The notes below the pieces were generated by a model, which had not been told where the DNA came from, made no database searches, and was given only the letters and a program-made list of their open reading frames with translations. From Thalassospira lucentensis MCCC 1A00383 = DSM 14000 (GTDB taxonomy: Bacteria; Pseudomonadota; Alphaproteobacteria; Rhodospirillales; Thalassospiraceae), in contig NZ_ATWN01000009.1 in NCBI RefSeq assembly GCF_000421265.1, positions 124,001-188,000 of the forward strand: DNA of 64,000 nucleotides. The letters run 5' to 3'. Position numbers and translations under genes: made by a program. This document shows, piece by piece, positions 7,896 to 17,055 of the stretch (within the stretch, counting starts at the first letter, position 1; each line of letters begins with the position of its first letter).

Positions 7896-9023
7896 ATGAC
7901 CGATCAGGTTTACCTTGATTACAACGCAAGCGCGCCGCTGTGCTCCGAAGCACAACAGGCAATGATCGCTGCGATGGATATCACGGGGAACCCGTCCTCA
8001 GTTCACGCCAGCGGCCGCGCAGCTCGCAAGATTGTCGATCATGCGCGCCGTACCATTGCCGATTTGCTTGGGGGTGATCCCGAACGGGTGATCTTTACAA
8101 GCGGCGGGACCGAGGCAAACAATCTGGCCCTGAGTGGGCTGGAAGATGTCACGGTTTTCACCAGTGCGGTTGAACACCCCTCGGTGATTGAAGCCCGGTC
8201 CGATGCCAAGCGCATCCCGGTTAATGGCGATGGGGTGATTGATCTAACGGCCCTTGAGGCAATGCTGAAAGACGCATCGCAAAAGGGTGAAAAGGTTTTG
8301 GTTTCGGTCATGCTGGCCAACAATGAAACCGGTGTCATTCAGCCCGTCGCAAAGGTTGCTTTGCTGGCGCGCGAATACGGGGCAAAGGTCCATTGTGACG
8401 CAGTGCAGGCGTTGGGCCGTATACCGTTAGACATGGGACGTCTGCTGGTTGATATGGTGTCGATTTCGGCCCACAAGATCGGCGGCCCCAAAGGGATCGG
8501 TGCCCTTGCGATTGCGCCCGGTGTGATGCTGGTGCCGCAAATTCGCGGTGGCGGTCAGGAAAAGTACCGCCGTGGCGGCACGGAAAACGTTTTGGGCATT
8601 GCAGGCTTTGCTGCCGCAGCCCAGCGGGCCGAGGCCGGAATGGCGAAAATGACGGAGATCGCAGCAAAGCGCGACCGTCTTGAAACGGAATTGGCATCAG
8701 AAGCCCCTGAGCTTGTGATTGCCGGAAAAGGAACGGAGCGGCTGGTGAATACAAGTTGCCTGATCCTGTCAGGAATGCCCGGGGAAACTCAGGTGATGGC
8801 ACTGGATTTAGGTGGTGTTGCAATCAGTTCGGGATCTGCCTGTTCGTCAGGCAAGGTACGTGAAAGCCACGTACTTAAGGAAATGGGACTTTCCAATACC
8901 GGGTCGGCCATTCGGGTCAGTCTGGGATTGGAAACGACCGACGAAGATATCGATACGTTTGTCCGAGTTTGGAGCCGGATGAGGGGTAATGCAGCGCGCA
9001 AGAAGGCGCGTCACGCTGCCTGA
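7896..9023 (+). CDS. Cysteine desulfurase (NifS-like), first of two in the operon
   Basis: A PLP-dependent class V aminotransferase-fold enzyme of 375 residues that removes sulfur from cysteine as a persulfide. It starts with [10 protein letters not shown]. The PLP lysine lies in [12 protein letters not shown]. The mobile active-site Cys lies in Ser-Ser-Gly-Ser-Ala-Cys-Ser-Ser-Gly. The loop around that Cys is short, closer to NifS-type enzymes than to IscS. A GTG at 7851 would add 15 residues; the ATG at 7896 gives the family N-terminus. It lies between iscR and iscS, a duplication of function seen in some Rhodospirillales isc operons. Its division of labour with IscS is unknown. Confidence 0.92.
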   Translation: MTDQVYLDYNASAPLCSEAQQAMIAAMDITGNPSSVHASGRAARKIVDHARRTIADLLGGDPERVIFTSGGTEANNLALSGLEDVTVFTSAVEHPSVIEARSDAKRIPVNGDGVIDLTALEAMLKDASQKGEKVLVSVMLANNETGVIQPVAKVALLAREYGAKVHCDAVQALGRIPLDMGRLLVDMVSISAHKIGGPKGIGALAIAPGVMLVPQIRGGGQEKYRRGGTENVLGIAGFAAAAQRAEAGMAKMTEIAAKRDRLETELASEAPELVIAGKGTERLVNTSCLILSGMPGETQVMALDLGGVAISSGSACSSGKVRESHVLKEMGLSNTGSAIRVSLGLETTDEDIDTFVRVWSRMRGNAARKKARHAA

Positions 9024-9051
9024 CAAGAGAGTGAGTGAGGAAGTCTTAATT

Positions 9052-10275
9052 ATGAACGAGCTTAAAGCAAAGCCGATCTATCTGGATTACCAGGCAACGA
9101 CGCCGACCGATCCGCGGGTGGTGGATGCGATGCTGCCATACTTCACCGAGAAGTTCGGTAACCCGCATTCGCGCAACCACAGCTTTGGCTGGGAAGCCGA
9201 AGACGCGGTTGAAGTCGCGCGCGGACAGGTTGCCAAGGTCATTGGTGCATCGGCCAAGGAAGTTATCTTTACTTCGGGTGCGACAGAATCGAACAATCTC
9301 GCACTTAAAGGTGTGATGAAGTTCTATGGTAAGAAAAAGCCGCATCTGATCACGGTCGTGACCGAGCATAAATGCGTGCTCGACAGTGCCCGTCACCTTG
9401 AGCAGGAAGGGTACAAAGTTACCTATCTTGGCGTTAAGGATAACGGCCTGATCGACCTTGAAGAACTTAAAGCGGCCATCACCGATGAAACCGCACTCGT
9501 GTCCGTCATGGGTGTGAACAACGAAATCGGTGTGATTCAGCCCCTTAAGGAAATCGGTGCTATCTGCCGTGAACGCAAAGTGTTCTTCCACACCGATTGC
9601 GCACAGGCTGTTGGCAAGATTGATCTTGATGTCGAAGACATGAACATCGATCTGATGTCGATTTCCGCCCACAAACTTTATGGCCCGAAAGGCGTTGGTG
9701 CATTGTTCGTGCGCCGTCGCCCACGTGTTCGCGTTATTGCACAGATCACCGGTGGTGGTCAGGAACGTGGCATGCGTTCGGGCACGTTGCCGACACCGTT
9801 GCTTGTTGGTTTTGGTAAGGCGTGTGATATTCTGTCGAACGAAATGGCAGAAGAAAACGCCCGCATCACCGAGCTTCGCGATTACACGCTTAAGAAGTTC
9901 CGTGATCGTCTGGCTGACATTTACCTCAACGGTGACGAAGAAGCCCGCGTTTCGGGTAACCTCAATGTTTCATTTGCGTACGTCGAAGGCGAAAGCCTGC
10001 AGATGGACATCAAAAACATTGCGGTTTCTTCGGGCTCGGCATGTACGTCGGCATCGCTTGAGCCGTCTTATGTGCTGCGTGCGCTGGGTGTTGACGAAGA
10101 ACTCGCCCATACGTCGCTACGTATCGGGATTGGCCGTTACACGACCAAGGAAGAGCTTGATGAAGCGATCGAGTCAATCAGTGTTGCGGTTGAGCGTCTT
10201 CGCGAAATGAGCCCGCTTTGGGAAATGGCCCAGGAAGGCATCGACATTAAGTCGATCGAATGGGCTGAGCACTAA
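9052..10275 (+). CDS. iscS: Cysteine desulfurase IscS
   Basis: The housekeeping desulfurase that passes sulfur to IscU and to tRNA thiolation enzymes such as MnmA. It has 407 residues, the IscS length. It carries [12 protein letters not shown] at the start, the PLP lysine in [10 protein letters not shown], and the IscS-type loop [15 protein letters not shown] with the active Cys. The C-terminus ends in the IscU-contact region and Glu-Trp-Ala-Glu-His. The start at 9052 was chosen because 21 codons upstream overlap the previous gene and lack family similarity. It is 74 bp from iscU. Confidence 0.97.
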   Translation: MNELKAKPIYLDYQATTPTDPRVVDAMLPYFTEKFGNPHSRNHSFGWEAEDAVEVARGQVAKVIGASAKEVIFTSGATESNNLALKGVMKFYGKKKPHLITVVTEHKCVLDSARHLEQEGYKVTYLGVKDNGLIDLEELKAAITDETALVSVMGVNNEIGVIQPLKEIGAICRERKVFFHTDCAQAVGKIDLDVEDMNIDLMSISAHKLYGPKGVGALFVRRRPRVRVIAQITGGGQERGMRSGTLPTPLLVGFGKACDILSNEMAEENARITELRDYTLKKFRDRLADIYLNGDEEARVSGNLNVSFAYVEGESLQMDIKNIAVSSGSACTSASLEPSYVLRALGVDEELAHTSLRIGIGRYTTKEELDEAIESISVAVERLREMSPLWEMAQEGIDIKSIEWAEH

Positions 10276-10349
10276 GAACGACGGACGACGACTTATCGAC
10301 GTTTTTTATCTCGTGAGAGAGACACAGAACTTTTAGGAGGATTCCTATC

Positions 10350-10754
10350 ATGGCTTATAGTGAAAAGCTGATCGACCATTACGAAAACCCGCGTAACGTT
10401 GGTTCGATGGACAAAAATGAAACGTTCGTCGGTACCGGTCTTGTTGGTGCTCCGGCCTGTGGTGACGTTATGAAGCTGCAGATCAAAGTAACCCCGGAAG
10501 GCATCATCGAGGACGCGAAGTTCAAGACCTTCGGTTGCGGTTCGGCCATTGCGTCGAGCTCGCTGATCACCGAATGGGTCAAGGGCAAATCGCTTGATGA
10601 AGCTGGTTCGATCAAAAACTCGCAGATCGCAGCAGAACTGGCCTTGCCGCCGGTTAAAATTCATTGCTCGATCCTGGCCGAAGATGCGATCAAAGCCGCT
10701 ATCAGCGACTACAAAACCAAAAACGGTCAGGGCGAAGTCGAAGCTGCTGAATAA
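10350..10754 (+). CDS. iscU: Fe-S cluster assembly scaffold IscU
   Basis: The scaffold on which IscS sulfur and iron are built into [2Fe-2S] clusters. The protein has 134 residues. The three conserved cysteines are visible in Ala-Pro-Ala-Cys-Gly-Asp, Thr-Phe-Gly-Cys-Gly and Ile-His-Cys-Ser, with the conserved Asp two residues after the first. The HscA recognition motif Leu-Pro-Pro-Val-Lys directly precedes the third Cys. A strong AGGAGG lies 10 bp before the ATG. It is followed by iscA after 44 bp. Confidence 0.97.
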   Translation: MAYSEKLIDHYENPRNVGSMDKNETFVGTGLVGAPACGDVMKLQIKVTPEGIIEDAKFKTFGCGSAIASSSLITEWVKGKSLDEAGSIKNSQIAAELALPPVKIHCSILAEDAIKAAISDYKTKNGQGEVEAAE

Positions 10755-10798
10755 GCAGCTTTGCCTTTCCCCCGTTTTCGGGAATTTGGGAGAAGACC

Positions 10799-11140
10799 AT
10801 GGCATTACCGTCACCGATTTCTGTCACGTCAGAAGCGCTTGTTCATATCAAGGCGTTGCTTGATAGCCGCGGCAAACCGTCCGAAGGCATCCGGCTTGGT
10901 GTGCGCAGCAAAGGGTGTTCGGGCTTGTCCTACACGCTGGAATATGCCGACGAAGCCAGTGGCTTTGAAGAAGTTGTCCAGCTTGAGGATGGCGTGAAAA
11001 TCCTGATTGACCCAAAAGCCATGATGTTCGTTCTTGGAACAGAAATGGATTATGAGGTCACCAAGATGGAAGAAGGGTTCGTCTTCCGCAATCCCAACGA
11101 AAAAGGTCGTTGTGGTTGTGGTGAGTCCTTCCACATCTAG
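10799..11140 (+). CDS. iscA: Iron-sulfur assembly protein IscA (A-type carrier)
   Basis: An A-type carrier of 113 residues that takes clusters from IscU to target proteins or helps form [4Fe-4S] clusters. The three conserved cysteines are visible: Cys in Ser-Lys-Gly-Cys-Ser-Gly-Leu and the C-terminal pair in Cys-Gly-Cys-Gly-Glu-Ser-Phe. The position in the ISC operon favours IscA over ErpA or SufA. A strong stem-loop without a T-run follows before hscB. Confidence 0.95.
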   Translation: MALPSPISVTSEALVHIKALLDSRGKPSEGIRLGVRSKGCSGLSYTLEYADEASGFEEVVQLEDGVKILIDPKAMMFVLGTEMDYEVTKMEEGFVFRNPNEKGRCGCGESFHI

Positions 11141-11187
11141 GATCACCTACGGATTGTCAGGTCTTTACCTGCTTTGAAGATGGTTAT

Positions 11188-11221
11188 GGCCCCAGTGAGT
11201 TCGCAGGAATTCACCGGGGCC
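11188..11221 (+). other. Strong intercistronic stem-loop between iscA and hscB
   Basis: GGCCCC (11188-11193) pairs with GGGGCC (11216-11221). Inside it GTGA pairs with TCAC, and GTTC with GAAT using one G-U, leaving the loop GCAG and one A/C mismatch. No T-run follows, so it is not a standard terminator. It may act as an RNA-processing or stabilising element within the 163-bp iscA-hscB gap (inference). Confidence 0.6.
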
Positions 11222-11312
11222 GTCGCCTGAATGGAGCTGTTTGCACCTGCATATGTCCTGTTCGACGTAAGATGTAATTTGAATTTGTTTTAAATCCTCG
11301 GAAGTGCATAGC

Positions 11313-11957
11313 GTGAGCAACACCGGTACCGAAGATACGGGTACGATGAAACACCCCGCACACAAGGTTTGCTGGTCCTGTAAGGGGCCTGTTGAGGCCA
11401 GTGCGCTGTTTTGCGATACATGCAACGCCATTCAGGCCCCCGGTCAGCTTGATCATTTCAAGCGGTTTGGTCTTGAACGATCCTTTGTTGTCGATATTGA
11501 CGGGGTTGAGGCGACGTACCTTAAGCAGCAACAAAAACTGCACCCGGATCGTTTCGCATCAAAATCGCCCCGTGAACAGGCCCTGTCATCGCAGCAGGCC
11601 GCCAGCCTTAACGAAGCCTTCGAAACGCTGAAAAATCCGGTCGCACGGGCGCATTATATGCTGCGTCTGGCCGGGGTTGAGCCAGAAGGCGGCGGCGGGC
11701 ATACGGTCAATGATCCTGAACTTCTGATGGAAGCGATGGAAATGCGCGAAGCCCTTGATGATGCCGACAACCGTATGACGGTTGATGCCATGATCAAGGA
11801 TACCCGCAAACAGGCGCGTGCATGCGAAAATGATCTTGCCGATGCGTTTGCCAAGGATGCCTTTGATACGGCAAAAAAACTGACCACCCGTCTTAGATAC
11901 CTGATGAAAATGACCGAGGAAGCGCGCGCGAAGAAATCGCGTCTCGCGGCAGCCTGA
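11313..11957 (+). CDS. hscB: J-domain co-chaperone HscB with an N-terminal four-cysteine motif
   Basis: The J-protein that delivers IscU to HscA and stimulates its ATPase. The J domain (about residues 45-110) contains the His-Pro-Asp tripeptide in Leu-His-Pro-Asp-Arg-Phe. The C-terminal helical bundle that binds IscU follows. Ahead of the J domain are two Cys-x-x-Cys pairs (Cys20/Cys23 and Cys35/Cys38 for this start), a zinc-finger-like module known from eukaryotic HSC20/HSCB and absent from E. coli HscB. GTG codons at 11304 and 11313 and an ATG at 11346 could each be the start. The GTG at 11313 has the best-spaced GGAA, so the exact N-terminus is uncertain, but all forms keep the cysteines. 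Confidence 0.9.
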   Translation: MSNTGTEDTGTMKHPAHKVCWSCKGPVEASALFCDTCNAIQAPGQLDHFKRFGLERSFVVDIDGVEATYLKQQQKLHPDRFASKSPREQALSSQQAASLNEAFETLKNPVARAHYMLRLAGVEPEGGGGHTVNDPELLMEAMEMREALDDADNRMTVDAMIKDTRKQARACENDLADAFAKDAFDTAKKLTTRLRYLMKMTEEARAKKSRLAAA

Positions 11958-11983
11958 TCATTTCAAGATAACGGATAGAATTC

Positions 11984-13882
11984 ATGGCCTTGCTACAGAT
12001 CCACGAACCGGGCGAAACGCCACTTCCCCACGAAGACGAACGCCAGATTGCGGTCGGTATCGATCTTGGGACCACCAATTCGGTTGTTGCAATATCACGC
12101 GATGAAACCCCCGAAGTCCTGCGCGATAAATCGGGTGGCAATGCGATCGTGCCGTCTGTTGTCTATTACGGTGAAGATACCCCCGTGGTCGGCGAAGCCG
12201 CCCGTGATCATATCAACACCGATGCAAGTCGGGTTGTCTCGTCGGTCAAACGCCTGATGGGGCGCGGCATTGAAGACGTCAAATCGCTTGCGGGCACTTT
12301 GCCCTATGACGTTGAAGTTCCCGAAAAGTCCGATGATGATAGCGCAGGTCCGATGATGGTGCGCCTTAATGTCGGTAACCGCGTTTTGACCCCGGTCGAA
12401 GTATCGGCCGATATTTTGCGTGCCCTTCGTACGCGCGCCGAAGAAAGCCTTGATCAGCCGGTCGAAAAGGCGGTGATTACCGTGCCTGCCTATTTTGATG
12501 ATGGTGCACGCACCGCGACCAAGGATGCAGCGACCCTTGCCGGGATTGAAGTCCTGCGTCTGGTTAATGAGCCAACTGCTGCTGCCCTTGCTTATGGCCT
12601 TGATAACGGGGCAGAGGGGCTTTATGCCGTTTACGATCTTGGCGGCGGGACGTTTGATATTTCTCTGCTTAAAATGCAAAAAGGCGTTTTTCAGGTCAAG
12701 GCAACCGGCGGTGACGCCGCCCTTGGTGGTGATGATTTTGATCACGCCATTGCCGAACATCTTTTGGCTTTGCGCAAAGACGGCGGGGCGACCGATGCCC
12801 TTGATGCGTCGGATGCCAAACGTCTGCTTAAAACCGCGCGTAAGGTCAAAGAGGGCCTTACCGATAGCGATGCAGTCGACGTTGCGGTGGATCTTAATGG
12901 TTCTGAGACCTCCCATTCCGTGACCCGTTCCGATTTTGAGGCGATGATTGCAAAGCTGGTCTCGCGGACAACCGCGATCACGGAACAAGTTCTTGATGAT
13001 GCGGATGTGTTGCCCGAAGACGTCAAGGGCGTGGTTCTTGTCGGTGGCTCAACCCGTGTGCCTGCGGTGCGTAAGGCCGTGGCCGATTTGTTCGAGCAGG
13101 AACCGCTTTCCAACATCGACCCGGACGAAGTTGTCGCCCTTGGTGCCGCCCTTCAGGCCGAAGCATTGACCGGTGGGTCTGATAACCTTCTGTTGGATGT
13201 CACACCGCTGTCGCTTGGGTTGGAAACCATGGGCGGGATTGTTGAAAAGGTCATTGACCGCAACACCCCGATCCCGGTCGCCAAGGGACAGGAATTCACC
13301 ACTTATCAGGATGGTCAGTCGGCCATGATGATCCATGTGGTGCAGGGCGAACGCGAAATGGTTGATCAGTGCCGATCCCTTGCCCGGTTTGCCCTGACCG
13401 GTATTCCGTCGATGGCTGCCGGTGCCGCGCGCATTCGCGTTCAGTTCAATGTTGACGCCGATGGTCTTTTGACCGTATCGGCCCGCGAAGAAACCACCGG
13501 TGTCGAGCAGGAAGTCGCGGTCAAGCCGACCTATGGCATCAATGAGGTGGATATGGCCAACATGCTGCGCGACAGCATGGTCCATGCCCGCGAAGATATG
13601 CTGATGCGCCTTCTGACCGAAGCCCGCGTTGAGGCAAAACGCAACATCCTTGCCGTTCAGGCCGCGATGGACGCAGACCGCGCGTTGTTAACGCCTGAGG
13701 ATGACAAAAACATCAATAACGCCATTGCCAACCTTGAAGCGGCGATGGGCGGCGATGATCGTGATGTGATTAATGACGCGGCCGAGGCGCTTGAAAATGC
13801 ATCGCGCCCGTTTGCCGAAAGCCGGATGGATAGCCGCATCCGTCAGGCCCTGACCGGGCAGAATGTGGATGCTGTTAACTAA
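11984..13882 (+). CDS. hscA: Fe-S specialised Hsp70 chaperone HscA
   Basis: An Hsp70-type ATPase of 632 residues that, with HscB, releases clusters from IscU. The nucleotide domain starts with [10 protein letters not shown] (about residues 24-33). It also contains Tyr-Asp-Leu-Gly-Gly-Gly-Thr-Phe-Asp and Leu-Val-Gly-Gly-Ser-Thr-Arg-Val-Pro. The substrate domain holds the HscA-typical [15 protein letters not shown] and lacks the long C-terminal DnaK tail. It starts 26 bp after hscB and is separated from fdx by an unusually long 146-bp gap. Confidence 0.97.
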   Translation: MALLQIHEPGETPLPHEDERQIAVGIDLGTTNSVVAISRDETPEVLRDKSGGNAIVPSVVYYGEDTPVVGEAARDHINTDASRVVSSVKRLMGRGIEDVKSLAGTLPYDVEVPEKSDDDSAGPMMVRLNVGNRVLTPVEVSADILRALRTRAEESLDQPVEKAVITVPAYFDDGARTATKDAATLAGIEVLRLVNEPTAAALAYGLDNGAEGLYAVYDLGGGTFDISLLKMQKGVFQVKATGGDAALGGDDFDHAIAEHLLALRKDGGATDALDASDAKRLLKTARKVKEGLTDSDAVDVAVDLNGSETSHSVTRSDFEAMIAKLVSRTTAITEQVLDDADVLPEDVKGVVLVGGSTRVPAVRKAVADLFEQEPLSNIDPDEVVALGAALQAEALTGGSDNLLLDVTPLSLGLETMGGIVEKVIDRNTPIPVAKGQEFTTYQDGQSAMMIHVVQGEREMVDQCRSLARFALTGIPSMAAGAARIRVQFNVDADGLLTVSAREETTGVEQEVAVKPTYGINEVDMANMLRDSMVHAREDMLMRLLTEARVEAKRNILAVQAAMDADRALLTPEDDKNINNAIANLEAAMGGDDRDVINDAAEALENASRPFAESRMDSRIRQALTGQNVDAVN

Positions 13883-13897
13883 ACACGACCCGAATAA

Positions 13898-13982
13898 TTG
13901 ACAAACCGGCCACTTGCGGCGATTGTCCCGTGCAACCGCCAAAGGTCAGGTCGGACACAGCACCCAAATCTTTGATTGGGTG
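13898..13982 (+). promoter_or_regulatory. hscA-fdx gap: possible internal promoter and stem-loop
   Basis: A perfect -35 hexamer TTGACA (13898-13903) is followed 17 bp later by a weak -10, GATTGT. Further on, a stem-loop pairs CACCCA-ATC with GAT-TGGGTG (13961-13982, one bulged A, loop TTT) and has no T-run. Together they could give fdx-iscX their own promoter or stabilise the 3' mRNA. The evidence is sequence only and weak for the -10. Confidence 0.35.
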
Positions 13983-14028
13983 TTAAACAGAGATCGAACA
14001 AAAAGTATTACCGAGGAGAAAGGCACAG

Positions 14029-14364
14029 ATGCCTAAGATCGTTTTTGTTGAGCCGGATGGCACCGAAAAAGAATTCGACGTCGCCGACGGTTTGTCCGTT
14101 CTGGAAGCCGCCCATAAAAACGGCATCGACCTTGAAGGTGCGTGCGAAGGTTCGCTTGCGTGCTCGACCTGTCACGTCGTTCTGGACGAAGACTGGTTTG
14201 ATAAACTTGACGAGCCGTCAGAAGATGAAGAAGACATGCTTGACCTTGCTTTCGGCTTGACCGAAACCTCGCGTCTTGGCTGTCAGATCATCATGAGTGA
14301 CGAACTTGATGGCCTGCGCGTTAAGCTGCCGTCAGCGACCCGCAATATGATGGTCGACAAGTAA
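14029..14364 (+). CDS. fdx: ISC-type [2Fe-2S] ferredoxin
   Basis: An adrenodoxin-like electron carrier of 111 residues that supplies electrons for cluster assembly. The cluster ligands are Cys in [12 protein letters not shown] (C-x5-C-x2-C) and a fourth Cys in Arg-Leu-Gly-Cys-Gln-Ile near the C-terminus, the vertebrate-type spacing. The acidic segment Ser-Glu-Asp-Glu-Glu-Asp-Met-Leu-Asp is typical of Isc ferredoxins. A good GAGGAGAAAG precedes the ATG. iscX follows after 60 bp. Confidence 0.95.
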   Translation: MPKIVFVEPDGTEKEFDVADGLSVLEAAHKNGIDLEGACEGSLACSTCHVVLDEDWFDKLDEPSEDEEDMLDLAFGLTETSRLGCQIIMSDELDGLRVKLPSATRNMMVDK

Positions 14365-14424
14365 GTTTGACCTTCTTTTTGACCGGATGCACATCGTGGC
14401 ATTCGGCCACCAAAGGAGACTGAT

Positions 14425-14622
14425 ATGCGCTGGACAGATATTCAGGACATCGCGATCGAGCTTGAGGATGCCCATCCTGAGAAGGATAACCTCAACCTGC
14501 GCTATACCGACCTGCACAAATGGGTCTGTGCGCTTGAAGGGTTCGACGACGATCCCGAAAAATCGAACGAGAAAATTCTCGAAGCCATTCAGATGGCCTG
14601 GATCGACGAACGCGAAGATTAA
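14425..14622 (+). CDS. iscX: Fe-S assembly regulator IscX (YfhJ)
   Basis: A small acidic protein of 65 residues that binds IscS and iron and modulates desulfurase activity. The family signature is visible: Met-x-Trp-x-Asp at the N-terminus, an acidic middle with Asp-Leu-His-x-Trp-Val, and the end Ile-x-x-Ala-Trp-Ile-Asp-Glu-Arg-Glu-Asp. The length equals the family norm. AAAGGAGACTG lies before the ATG. It is the last gene of the ISC operon, with a terminator 71 bp downstream. Confidence 0.95.
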   Translation: MRWTDIQDIAIELEDAHPEKDNLNLRYTDLHKWVCALEGFDDDPEKSNEKILEAIQMAWIDERED

Positions 14623-14640
14623 AGTCGCGCTTGGGTGATG

Positions 14641-14664
14641 TGTCATTCCCGCACAGGCGGAAAT
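14641..14664. repeat. Short hairpin repeat of the dispersed 'TTCCCGC...GCGG' type
   Basis: ATTCCCGC-ACAG-GCGGAAAT forms a near-perfect 8-bp hairpin inside a GTCATTCCCGC...ATCCATC context. It resembles the short dispersed intergenic repeat found in many proteobacterial genomes. Only one copy is in this window, so its repeated nature is inferred from general knowledge. Confidence 0.4.
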
Positions 14665-14692
14665 CCATCGCTGCATCGTTCCATATCGTTAA

Positions 14693-14727
14693 GGCCAGCC
14701 CGGAAATCTTCCGCAGGCTGGCCTTTT
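14693..14727 (+). terminator. Terminator of the isc operon
   Basis: A long hairpin: GGCCAGCC pairs with GGCTGGCC, and an inner CGGAA/TTCCG stem has loop ATC and a CA bulge. T4 follows. It lies between iscX and tenA. Confidence 0.85.
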
Positions 14728-14768
14728 CATATCCGCATATATGCATAACCGATCAGAGCAGGGCGACC

Positions 14769-15467
14769 ATGAACCAAACCTTCACCGACATCATCCCGGC
14801 CGACAGCCTGTTTGGCAAATTGCGCGCCCAGGCCCCCGACGCATGGCAGAGCTATGTCTGCCATGATTTCATCAAGCAGCTTGGCAATGGCACGCTGCCC
14901 GAAGCATCGTTTAAGCATTATCTTATTCAGGATTACCTGTTCCTGATCCAGTTTGCGCGTGCTTATGCACTGGCGGTTTATAAGGCCGAAGACCTAAGCG
15001 CGATGCGTCAGTTTTCCGGCACTGTGCATGCGATCCTTGATATGGAAATGAGCCTGCATCTTGAATTTTGCAAAGGATGGGGTCTTTCCGAGGCTGACAT
15101 CATCGCAGAGCCCGAAGCGCGGGCGTGTGTCACCTACACGCGCTATGTGCTCGACCGGGGCGTTCAGGGCGATGTGGTGGACCTTCAGGTCGCTCTGATG
15201 CCCTGTATGGTGGGCTATGCCGAAATCGCAAACCGCTTGATGGCAAGTTCTGATACAGTGCTTGACGGCAATCCATATCGGGCATGGATTGAAATGTATG
15301 CGTCCGATGAATTTCAGGATGTGGCAAAGGCCGAAATTGATCTGCTGGAACATACCGCTGCCAAGCGCGGCGGGCATGCCCGGATCGAAAGCCTGAGTGA
15401 AACATTCGCCATGGCAAGCCGCCTTGAAGCCGATTTCTGGCAAATGGGACTTGATCTGGCAAAATAG
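14769..15467 (+). CDS. tenA: TenA-family aminopyrimidine aminohydrolase (thiaminase II)
   Basis: An all-helical TenA/PQQC-fold enzyme of 232 residues that hydrolyses aminomethyl-pyrimidines in thiamine salvage. The catalytic Cys lies in Ala-Leu-Met-Pro-Cys-Met-Val-Gly-Tyr-Ala-Glu-Ile (Cys146), a typical TenA_C context, and a conserved acidic helix lies near the C-terminus. The longer frame back to 14631 crosses the isc terminator, so the ATG at 14769 was chosen. No TPP riboswitch was recognised upstream and no other thiamine genes are adjacent. Confidence 0.92.
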   Translation: MNQTFTDIIPADSLFGKLRAQAPDAWQSYVCHDFIKQLGNGTLPEASFKHYLIQDYLFLIQFARAYALAVYKAEDLSAMRQFSGTVHAILDMEMSLHLEFCKGWGLSEADIIAEPEARACVTYTRYVLDRGVQGDVVDLQVALMPCMVGYAEIANRLMASSDTVLDGNPYRAWIEMYASDEFQDVAKAEIDLLEHTAAKRGGHARIESLSETFAMASRLEADFWQMGLDLAK

Positions 15468-15584
15468 GGTGAAATCCCCTATATGAGTGCGAACCGAATT
15501 TTACGGGTGGTTTGAAGGCCACCCGTTGCCTTTTGTATTAACCTCTTGTCGCTGCGGCCTTGACCCGCGGATGGGTGAGAAAAA

Positions 15585-16730
15585 ATGAACTCTCTTGGCT
15601 TTGATAAAGCCCCGGAAGATACCCGCGTGGTTGTTGCCATGTCGGGCGGGGTCGATAGTTCCGCCGTTGCGGCCCTTCTGAAATCAGAAGGCTACGACGT
15701 GGTCGGCATTACGCTTCAGCTTTATGATATGGGGGCAAATGCCCCAACCCGTGCGAAATCCTGCTGTGCCGGGCGTGACATCTATGATGCGCGCAAGGTG
15801 GCCGAGGATATCGACATTCCCTATTACGTGCTTGATTACGAATCACGCTTCCGCGAAGAAGTGATCGATGATTTTGCCGACAGCTATATGCGCGGCGAAA
15901 CCCCGATCCCCTGCGTGAAATGCAATCAGACCGTCAAATTCCGCGATCTGCTGGAAACCTCGCACGACTTGGGCGCGGACTGCATGGCGACCGGCCATTA
16001 TGTGCAGCGTAAACTGGGTGCCAACGGGCAGGCGCAACTGCACCGTGCAGCCGATGCCAACCGCGATCAAAGCTATTTCTTGTTTACCACCAAACAGGAA
16101 CAGCTCGATTTCCTGCGCTTCCCGCTCGGCCATTTGATGAGCAAGGCCGAAACCCGTGCTTTGGCAGCTAAATTCGGCCTTGAAGTTGCCGACAAGCCCG
16201 ACAGTCAGGATATCTGCTTTGTCCCGGATGGCAAATATGCCCGTCTGGTCGAACGTCTGCGGCCCGAAGCCGGTGAACCGGGCCAGATCGTTGACGTTGA
16301 TGGCAATGTCATGGGCGATCACCGAGGCCTGATCCATTACACCGTCGGGCAGCGCCGTGGTCTTAATATCGGTGGCACCGCAGAACCGCTTTATGTGGTT
16401 AAACTGGTGCCCGAAAAACGCCAGGTCGTGGTGGGGCCAAAGGCCGCTTTGGCCAAGAAACTGGTCTATGTCAAAGACCTCAATTGGCTTGATGGCGATC
16501 AGATTGATGAAAACGGCGTTGAAGTCGAAGTCAAACTGCGCTCGGCCATGCAGCCGACGACAGCCACCGTTTACCCCGAAGCCGCCGGTGAAGCCCGGAT
16601 CGAGCTTCATGATGCCCAGTTCGGCATCGCGCCGGGGCAGGCGGGTGTATTCTATCAGGGCGAGCGCGTCCTTGGTGGCGGCTGGATCACCCGCGAAGAA
16701 CTGATGGCCGGGGCGGCAACCGCGGCCTGA
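15585..16730 (+). CDS. mnmA: tRNA-specific 2-thiouridylase
   Basis: Forms s2U34 in tRNA-Lys, -Glu and -Gln using ATP and persulfide sulfur that originates from IscS. The protein has 381 residues. The PP-loop Ser-Gly-Gly-Val-Asp-Ser-Ser is at 20-26. The catalytic Cys is in Cys-Val-Lys-Cys-Asn and the second in Ser-Gln-Asp-Ile-Cys-Phe-Val. The central Thr-Gly-His-Tyr and Gly-Gln-Arg-Arg-Gly segments are present. Encoding it near the isc genes fits its use of IscS-derived sulfur. A GGTGAG precedes the ATG. Confidence 0.97.
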   Translation: MNSLGFDKAPEDTRVVVAMSGGVDSSAVAALLKSEGYDVVGITLQLYDMGANAPTRAKSCCAGRDIYDARKVAEDIDIPYYVLDYESRFREEVIDDFADSYMRGETPIPCVKCNQTVKFRDLLETSHDLGADCMATGHYVQRKLGANGQAQLHRAADANRDQSYFLFTTKQEQLDFLRFPLGHLMSKAETRALAAKFGLEVADKPDSQDICFVPDGKYARLVERLRPEAGEPGQIVDVDGNVMGDHRGLIHYTVGQRRGLNIGGTAEPLYVVKLVPEKRQVVVGPKAALAKKLVYVKDLNWLDGDQIDENGVEVEVKLRSAMQPTTATVYPEAAGEARIELHDAQFGIAPGQAGVFYQGERVLGGGWITREELMAGAATAA

Positions 16731-16766
16731 TCCCCAATGGATCAGCGACGGATCAACGATTACTGT

Positions 16767-16800
16767 GGGCGAGGGCAGATGTTCCTCGCCCGCCGGTTTT
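16767..16800 (+). terminator. Probable mnmA terminator
   Basis: GGGCGAGG (16767-16774) pairs with CCTCGCCC (16784-16791). A short GC spacer and T4 follow. It lies about 40 bp after the mnmA stop. Confidence 0.65.
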
Positions 16801-16837
16801 GTGGATATCTTTTTTGATCAAAACGTCAAAAAGGCGC

Positions 16838-16866
16838 TTGACGGGGAGCCATCCCTGACTTAAAAA
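16838..16866 (+). promoter_or_regulatory. tRNA-Met promoter
   Basis: TTGACG (-35, 16838-16843) is separated by exactly 17 bp from TAAAAA (-10, 16861-16866), 44 bp before the tRNA. The GCGCTTGACG context is identical to that of the tRNA-His promoter in this window. Confidence 0.75.
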
Positions 16867-16909
16867 CCGCCTCGTTCCAAACGTTGCGGAACACCACAGA
16901 ATATCCTGT

Positions 16910-16986
16910 GGCCGAGTAGCTCAGCTGGTTAGAGCAGCGGAATCATAATCCGCGTGTCGGGGGTTCAAGTCCCTCCTCGGCTACCA
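16910..16986 (+). tRNA. tRNA-Met (CAU), elongator type
   Basis: A 77-nt cloverleaf with encoded CCA. The acceptor arm GGCCGAG pairs with CTCGGCT. The D-arm is GCTC/GAGC. The anticodon stem GCGGA/TCCGC carries the loop ATCATAA (anticodon CAT). The T-arm contains GGTTCAAGTCC. The A-T-C-A-T-A-A loop and overall sequence match the alphaproteobacterial elongator Met tRNA rather than tRNA-Ile2 (C-T-C-A-T-A-A loop). The first pair is G-U, unlike initiator tRNA-fMet with its C1-A72 mismatch. Confidence 0.93.
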
Positions 16987-17029
16987 ATTAAAAAACCCGT
17001 CAAGCAAAGCTTGGCGGGTTTTTTAATTG
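16987..17029. terminator. Bidirectional terminator directly after tRNA-Met
   Basis: AATTAAAAAACCCGTCAAGC pairs with GCTTGGCGGGTTTTTTAATT around the loop AAA, with one G-U/mismatch position. A-run and T-run flank the stem. It begins at the CCA end of the tRNA. Confidence 0.88.
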
Positions 17030-17055
17030 GCTCCCTCGGAGAGGGCTTTAACCCT

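Noticed and set aside
14623-14768. TPP riboswitch upstream of tenA
   Set aside because: The conserved CTGAGA and ACCTGA-type segments are absent. The region is explained by a hairpin repeat and the isc terminator.
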